A stretch of DNA of 64,000 bases from Bacillota bacterium (lineage in GTDB: Bacteria > Bacillota > UBA4882 > UBA8346), in NCBI GenBank assembly GCA_023429995.1, contig JAEZCE010000016.1, positions 1 to 64,000 on the forward strand, written 5' to 3'. The translations under genes were made by a program, and so were the position numbers. Below, in pieces: positions 59,463 to 64,000 of this stretch (position 1 is its first letter; each line of letters begins with the position of its first letter). The notes under the pieces were generated by a model that searched no databases, was not told the DNA's origin, and saw only the letters and a list, made by a program, of their open reading frames with translations.

Positions 59463-61436
59463 TTGCACAGATATAAATGGCTGATGATGGCTTTTTTTAT
59501 TGCAATGATTGTTTCATTAACCGGAGGCGCCATTCTGGGGGGAAATGACCGTAGTGAAAACCTCTCTCCCATTCATAAGGATGCAATAAGCAATCCAAAA
59601 GACACGGGTGTTGAGGAGGATATGGTTCAGCCGGAAACATATTTGCAGGCCGATACCAAAATTGCTTATGGCCTTTCACGCAAAACGGGTTTTCTTTTTT
59701 CAAGCGATGCCGGAAAGAGCTGGAGTCCCAGGAACAACGGTTTACCCAAAAAAAGAATTTATCCTTACCGGGAAGAACAAGTCCGCCATTTGGTGGCCCT
59801 GGGAGTTGATCCGCTAAATTCGGCAAGAGTGGCAGTCCTTACAGCCAGTCAAATTTATCTGTCCGAAAATTACGGACAAACCTGGGAGCTTGTCGCCCGT
59901 AAACGTCCTATTCCTGAAGGCGCGTATTTAACGGCGGTGGCTTTATCACCGGTTGATCAAAAGACCATACTCCTTGGGACTTCTTTTGCAGGAATTTTTG
60001 AAACCCGTGACTTGGGTAAAAGCTGGAGTAATATTTCGAGGGAACTCAAATTTTTTTACCAGGGCGCTGATTACTGGGATGAAATTTCGGCCCTGGCCTA
60101 TCCTAAAGACGACCCGGAACGCATCCTGTTTCGGTGCGGTTTTGGACAGGCCGTTTACCGGATGAGTAAAGATCGTAAGAGCGCTGAAAAAATAAATAAT
60201 CTAAAAGTAATGGATCCATTTGCAACAGCAAGCGATGAGACCACGCCCATCCAAAAGGATGCCCCGGATGGGAAAAGTGAAGCCATTCAAAATGTTGCCC
60301 TCCCAAACGTTCCAACGGATTTCAAACCAATCAGGACCCCCATCGTTGCAGAGAACGATTTAGTATTTGATAACCCCTTAAAGCGGCTTCCCGTGGAGAT
60401 GGATCCCGCCAAGAAGGCCCGCCTGCGTGTAGCCGCAGGTCGTTACGGAATTTACCTCCGTTCCGATAAAGCTTATGGAATCAGCCTGGATCAAAAAATT
60501 CAGTTTTTAAAGCGCAGCGGTCTCAATTCATTGGTGGTAGATTGCAAAGATGATTTCGGCATGCTTACCTATGATACCAAGTTGGTTCAACCGCGGCAGA
60601 TGATGGCGGTGCGCCGCAATGGCATTAAAATGGAGGAATTGCTGGGCAAAGCGAAGCAAAATGGAATTCATGTAATCGGCAGAATTGTGACTTTTCAGGA
60701 TCCGAAGCTTTTTCAGTATCAGAATTTCAAATATGCATTATGGGATAAAGCCATCAATAAGCCTTGGAATACCAAGGAATACTGGGTTGATCCATATAGC
60801 GAAGGCGTCTGGGAATATAACCGGGCCATTGCCGAGGAACTGCAGTCTCTGGGGATTGATGAGATTCAGTTTGATTACATCCGGTTTCCAACGGACGGCG
60901 ATATTTCAAGGATAGATTTCCGGTATCGCCCGGAAGGAGCGGAAAAAACCGATGCGCTGGAGTCATTTCTGGTTTTTGTCCGTCAGAAAATTACAATTCC
61001 GATCAGCACCGACCTTTACGGCTTTAGTTGTTGGTGCCGTTCAATCAGCTCAAATGGTCAAAATTTGGAAACTATCAGTGATTATGTGGATGTCATTTGT
61101 CCCATGTTTTATCCATCCCATTTTCCAAGTAATTTTTTGCCGGAATTCGATTATCTGGAACGGGCTCGCCGGATTTATCTTGACGGAACCAACCGGGCCT
61201 ACGCGATAACGGGGGGGAAAAGTGTGGTCCGTCCTTATATCCAGGCTTTCAGGCTCGGCAGAGAACTCAATATGACTCCCACCGTTTACACGGATTATTT
61301 GTTACGTCAAATCCAGGGCAATTTGGCGACAAACTCTCCCGGATTTACCCTTTGGGATTACTCCAACCGCTATTATATGGTAACCAAGCCGGTAGAAATC
61401 TTTTTAAACCGCCAAGCGGCGGGAAAGGGTAAGTAA
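59463..61436 (+). CDS. Asp-box (Ycf48/sialidase-like) plus DUF4015 putative glycoside hydrolase
   Basis: 657 residues with a TTG start, six nt after AAGGAGG. An N-terminal membrane/signal helix (WLMMAFFIAMIVSLTGGAIL) is followed by three Asp-box repeats (SSDAGKSWSPRNNG, SENYGQTWELVARK, TRDLGKSWSNISRE; about 75-200). The C-terminal 320 residues form a TIM-barrel-like DUF4015/COG1306 domain: RSDKAYGISLDQKIQFLKRS, LVVDCKDDFGMLTYDT, GIDEIQFDYIRFPTDG and ISTDLYGFSCWC, with the acidic residues expected of a glycosidase. It probably acts on extracellular polysaccharide or wall glycan. Three Asp-box units are too few for a whole propeller. Confidence 0.82.
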   Translation: MHRYKWLMMAFFIAMIVSLTGGAILGGNDRSENLSPIHKDAISNPKDTGVEEDMVQPETYLQADTKIAYGLSRKTGFLFSSDAGKSWSPRNNGLPKKRIYPYREEQVRHLVALGVDPLNSARVAVLTASQIYLSENYGQTWELVARKRPIPEGAYLTAVALSPVDQKTILLGTSFAGIFETRDLGKSWSNISRELKFFYQGADYWDEISALAYPKDDPERILFRCGFGQAVYRMSKDRKSAEKINNLKVMDPFATASDETTPIQKDAPDGKSEAIQNVALPNVPTDFKPIRTPIVAENDLVFDNPLKRLPVEMDPAKKARLRVAAGRYGIYLRSDKAYGISLDQKIQFLKRSGLNSLVVDCKDDFGMLTYDTKLVQPRQMMAVRRNGIKMEELLGKAKQNGIHVIGRIVTFQDPKLFQYQNFKYALWDKAINKPWNTKEYWVDPYSEGVWEYNRAIAEELQSLGIDEIQFDYIRFPTDGDISRIDFRYRPEGAEKTDALESFLVFVRQKITIPISTDLYGFSCWCRSISSNGQNLETISDYVDVICPMFYPSHFPSNFLPEFDYLERARRIYLDGTNRAYAITGGKSVVRPYIQAFRLGRELNMTPTVYTDYLLRQIQGNLATNSPGFTLWDYSNRYYMVTKPVEIFLNRQAAGKGK

Positions 61437-61485
61437 ATTACGGACCGAGTAATATCACGTTTATCATAATGCTGGGGGAGATTGA

Positions 61486-62274
61486 ATGAGTGAACTGATT
61501 ACCGTATGTACACAGGCGGCTTTGGAAGCAGGAGCGCTGTTAAAAGCTAACTTTGGCAATAGCGGACTTCAAATCGAAAGAAAAGTTGATCAAAGTCTGG
61601 TGACCAATGTCGATAAAGAAGCGGAGCGGTTGATTGTCTCGAAAATAAAGGGCAAGTATCCGGGCCACGGTTTCATCGGTGAAGAGGGCGGCCGGAATGG
61701 ACCCGATAGCGATAGCGAGTATATTTGGATCATCGATCCATTGGATGGCACACATAATTTTATCCGCGGAATCAATATGTTCGGGGTTTCCATCGGTGTG
61801 GCGCACCAGAACCGTTTTGTGGCGGGAGTGATTTACCTCCCCGTTTTCGAAGAATTGTATATAGCCGAATATGGGAATGGGGCTTATAAAAACGGCCGGA
61901 AAATAAAGGTGTCCAACTGTAAAAACTTAGGGGAGTGCATGGTTTCGTTCGATTCCGGCATTAAAAAGGCGCCCCTGAGGGAAGTTCAAATTTTACAGGA
62001 AGTAGCGATTCATACATTCGGCCTTCGGATGTTTGGAACTTCGGTCCGGCAATTAACCTATTTGGCTGAAGGAGTGCTCGATGGCATTGTGGAATTCGAT
62101 GATCATCCCTGGGACTTTGCAGCCGGGGCTTGTATCGTGACGGAGGCTGGCGGCATGATTACCAATTTGCAGGGGGAAACCCTTACCCACAAGGATACCG
62201 GCTTTTTCGCGTCCAATGGTAAGGTGCACCAACAGCTTCGTGGGATCGTTCAGGGAGAATCCATTCAAGCGTAA
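61486..62274 (+). CDS. Inositol monophosphatase family protein
   Basis: 262 residues. Metal sites of the family are complete: GFIGEEGGRNG, IIDPLDGTHNFIRGINMFGV and HPWDFAAGACIVTEAGG. Possible activities include inositol-1-phosphatase, fructose-1,6-bisphosphatase or 3'-phosphoadenosine-5'-phosphate phosphatase; the sequence alone does not decide. GGGGGAG lies before the ATG. It is followed 130 nt later by a CBS protein on the same strand. Confidence 0.92.
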   Translation: MSELITVCTQAALEAGALLKANFGNSGLQIERKVDQSLVTNVDKEAERLIVSKIKGKYPGHGFIGEEGGRNGPDSDSEYIWIIDPLDGTHNFIRGINMFGVSIGVAHQNRFVAGVIYLPVFEELYIAEYGNGAYKNGRKIKVSNCKNLGECMVSFDSGIKKAPLREVQILQEVAIHTFGLRMFGTSVRQLTYLAEGVLDGIVEFDDHPWDFAAGACIVTEAGGMITNLQGETLTHKDTGFFASNGKVHQQLRGIVQGESIQA

Positions 62275-62403
62275 CGGCTCATGAAAGACAACCGGACCTC
62301 GAATTTGCCAATGGAATTTTTCAAGGCCGGGGCATAAAATACTATACTGCGGCGCAACTTTTTTTAGAGAGTTTCGTTAGATGTCTTTGGAGGAGATAAC
62401 TGA

Positions 62404-62823
62404 ATGAATATTGCTTTTTTCTTAATCCCCAAAAAAGAAGTGGTGTGTTTACCGGTGAATTGCACGATGCGGCAGGCATTGGAGAAAATGGAGTATCACC
62501 GTTATACGGCTGTGCCGTTGCTTTCTGAGAAAGGCGAATATGCTGGTACCATTACCGAAGGTGACTTGCTTTGGAAGATGAAGAATACCCCGGGACTTAC
62601 TTTTGGCGGTACCGAAAGGATCCTCCTTTCGGAGGTGCCCAGAAGGTTTACCAATAGCGCTGTGCGGATTAGCGCGGAAATTGAAGATCTGTTGTCCCTG
62701 GCCATAACTCAAAACTTTATTCCGGTTGTTGATGATGGGGATATTTTTATCGGAATCATCCGGCGCCGGGAAATCATTGAGTATTATGCAAAACTCCCCC
62801 GTAAAATGGCAGCCAGTCAATAA
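62404..62823 (+). CDS. CBS-domain protein
   Basis: 139 residues made of two CBS repeats: TMRQALEKMEYHRYTAVPLL with GTITEGDLLWKMKN, and LLSLAITQNFIPVVDDGDIF with IGIIRRREIIEYYA. Stand-alone CBS pairs bind adenosine nucleotides such as c-di-AMP or AMP; in Firmicutes similar small CBS proteins are c-di-AMP receptors. TTTGGAGGA precedes the ATG. Confidence 0.85.
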   Translation: MNIAFFLIPKKEVVCLPVNCTMRQALEKMEYHRYTAVPLLSEKGEYAGTITEGDLLWKMKNTPGLTFGGTERILLSEVPRRFTNSAVRISAEIEDLLSLAITQNFIPVVDDGDIFIGIIRRREIIEYYAKLPRKMAASQ

Positions 62824-62854
62824 GATTTTTTTTATTCTTTCGCATTGTAGCCCA

Positions 62855-62885
62855 AAAACCTGCTCCTCCCCGGAAAGCAGGTTTT
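62855..62885. terminator. Bidirectional terminator between converging genes
   Basis: AAAACCTGCT (62855-62864) and AGCAGGTTTT (62876-62885) form a perfect stem with A- and T-rich flanks, usable by the CBS gene from the left and by the sugar kinase gene from the right. Confidence 0.8.
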
Positions 62886-62915
62886 ACTTTATCGAAATTT
62901 AAAAATTTTCCCAAA

Positions 62916-64000
62916 TCAAATTGGCGATGGGTTGAGTCCTTTAAAAATATCCCGGAGTTTTTCATAGCTGGCCTGGTAAAGTTGAAAGTTTTTCTGATAA
63001 ATCCCTGAAATCTCCGGATTTGGGGTAACGGTGTGTTTATTGATAACAATTTGTTGAACGGGTGTACTTAAATCTTTAAAGATCCCAATGGCAAATCCGC
63101 CGATAATGGCGGCGCCAATAGCGCTGGCGTCGGAAATTTGGATCATGTCGACCGGATAGTCAAAAACATTTGCCAGGATGGTTGGCCACAGCTTTACATT
63201 CATACCTCCTCCCCCGATACGGACGGTTTTGATCTCGACCCCCATATTTTGAAAGAGTGATAAAGATTCTTTTAAGTTGTAAGATATGCCCTCTAAAATG
63301 GCTCTGAACATGGTTTCTCTCCGGGTATTGGTACTAAGCCCTAAAAAGGAACCACGGGCATAGGCATCAAAGTGCGGAGTGCCGCTTCCGGAGAGAAAAG
63401 GTAAATACAAAAGGCCCTCACTGCCTGGAGAAATGTTTTGCGCCTCCCGGCTGAGGGATTGGATCAAGGAATAATCCGCCGACGTTTGATTTCCGGATAG
63501 AATTCCCGAAAACCAATTGAGACTAAGGCCTCCGGAAAAATGAGAACCCAAAGCATAAAGGGTTCCGGGGATGACATGGGGATGAAAGGTAACTTTATCT
63601 TGTCCGGCTTGATTGATTGAGGGAACAACCGTCAGAATCGTCGCGCTGGTTCCTATGGTAGCGGCGACATAACCCGGTTCTTGAATTCCATAACCGATTG
63701 CTTTAGCTGCCATATCTGCCGCTCCGGTAACCACGGGGATTCCCGCTTTCAAACCGAAGAGCGCCGCGCCAGCCGGACTAATTTGACCGGCGATTTGATA
63801 GGGTTTTAAAACTTCGGGCAGGATTGCTGGATTGAGCCCAAGCTGGTCAACGAGAGAAAGATTCCAATTTTGGGCGGTAAAATCGTAAAGGAGGGAATTG
63901 CCGGCATCGGTAATATCTGTAGCCCTTTGGCCCGTTAAGCGAAAACGCAAATAATCCTTGGGAAATAGGATCAGTTCGGTTTTTTTGTAAATATCCGGTA
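62916..64000 (-). CDS. FGGY-family carbohydrate kinase (N-terminus outside the window)
   Basis: The frame runs open to the window edge and encodes about 361 C-terminal residues. Family motifs include ILFPKDYLRFRLTGQRATDI, ATIGTSATILTVV, GSHFSGGLSLNWF, LYLPFLSGSGTPHFDAYARG and RIGGGGMNVKLWPTILANVF. The YLPFLSGSGTPHFD stretch is closest to xylulokinase/gluconokinase-type members, so xylulose or a related pentose is likely; the substrate-binding N-terminal domain needed to tell is missing. The stop lies behind a bidirectional terminator. Confidence 0.88.
   Translation of the reverse strand, partial: PDIYKKTELILFPKDYLRFRLTGQRATDITDAGNSLLYDFTAQNWNLSLVDQLGLNPAILPEVLKPYQIAGQISPAGAALFGLKAGIPVVTGAADMAAKAIGYGIQEPGYVAATIGTSATILTVVPSINQAGQDKVTFHPHVIPGTLYALGSHFSGGLSLNWFSGILSGNQTSADYSLIQSLSREAQNISPGSEGLLYLPFLSGSGTPHFDAYARGSFLGLSTNTRRETMFRAILEGISYNLKESLSLFQNMGVEIKTVRIGGGGMNVKLWPTILANVFDYPVDMIQISDASAIGAAIIGGFAIGIFKDLSTPVQQIVINKHTVTPNPEISGIYQKNFQLYQASYEKLRDIFKGLNPSPI

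Overview
The window comes from a spore-forming member of the Bacillota. The support is a Spo0A master regulator with a sigma-H-like promoter and a 0A box, a CwlD-type cortex amidase, the order cinA-thpR-recA-recX-rny-ymdB, the order rlmN-FHA-prpC-prkC-rsgA-rpe, an IreB homologue, strong AGGAGG-type ribosome binding sites, and TTGACA/TATAAT promoters. Base composition is mid-range and TTG/GTG starts are common. I would place it among deep-branching Clostridia/Limnochordia-like lineages, but I cannot name a species from this sequence.

Layout. 1-6.1 kb is an accessory, decayed region: the tail of a carboxymuconolactone decarboxylase gene, a secreted NHL-repeat protein, an IS630 relic, a frameshifted acetyltransferase-like gene, an XRE regulator with a promoter/operator facing relic ORFs, two diverged copies of a small DUF6809-like gene (the second broken), a short inverted-repeat element and an IS481-type transposase gene whose catalytic residues are altered. 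6.1-11.5 kb holds a secreted 22-residue-repeat protein and a complete livKHMGF branched-chain amino acid ABC operon with a hairpin-rich leader. 11.5-20.9 kb is a sugar module: galactose mutarotase, a YesM/YesN-type two-component system, two tandem paralogous sugar-binding proteins and two permeases, with no ATPase. 21-31 kb carries speD (minus strand), cwlD, cinA, thpR, recA (with a LexA-type box), recX, rny, an unknown gene, ymdB, a GNAT and spo0A. 31-38 kb is the rlmN-FHA-PP2C-PrkC-RsgA-Rpe cluster followed by a CheX-like gene and ireB. 38-48 kb has a flavin/PNPOx-fold protein, a lipoprotein, threonine synthase, a Ski2-like helicase, a bactofilin-like membrane protein, two small metal-binding-type proteins, a dGTPase-like HD hydrolase and tlyA. 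48-64 kb has a striking array with a 21-nt period, an iron alcohol dehydrogenase, a large exported TPR protein, speE, a LuxR-type HTH fragment, a LysM/Gly-Tyr protein, an opine-dehydrogenase-like gene ending tail-to-tail over a DUF2298 membrane protein, an Asp-box plus glycosidase-like protein, an inositol-phosphatase-family enzyme, a CBS protein and a truncated FGGY sugar kinase.

How it works together. PrkC, PrpC, the FHA protein and IreB would form a Ser/Thr phosphorylation circuit next to translation factors (RlmN, RsgA). SpeD and SpeE would supply spermidine although their genes lie 31 kb apart. The YesMN pair probably senses a sugar and controls the adjacent importer, which must borrow an ATPase encoded elsewhere. 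The most unusual signals are the 21-nt array at 48.0-48.5 kb, the long hairpin between the ribosome binding site and the start codon of thpR, the catalytically altered IS481 protein, and the promoter-terminator pair between recX and rny.
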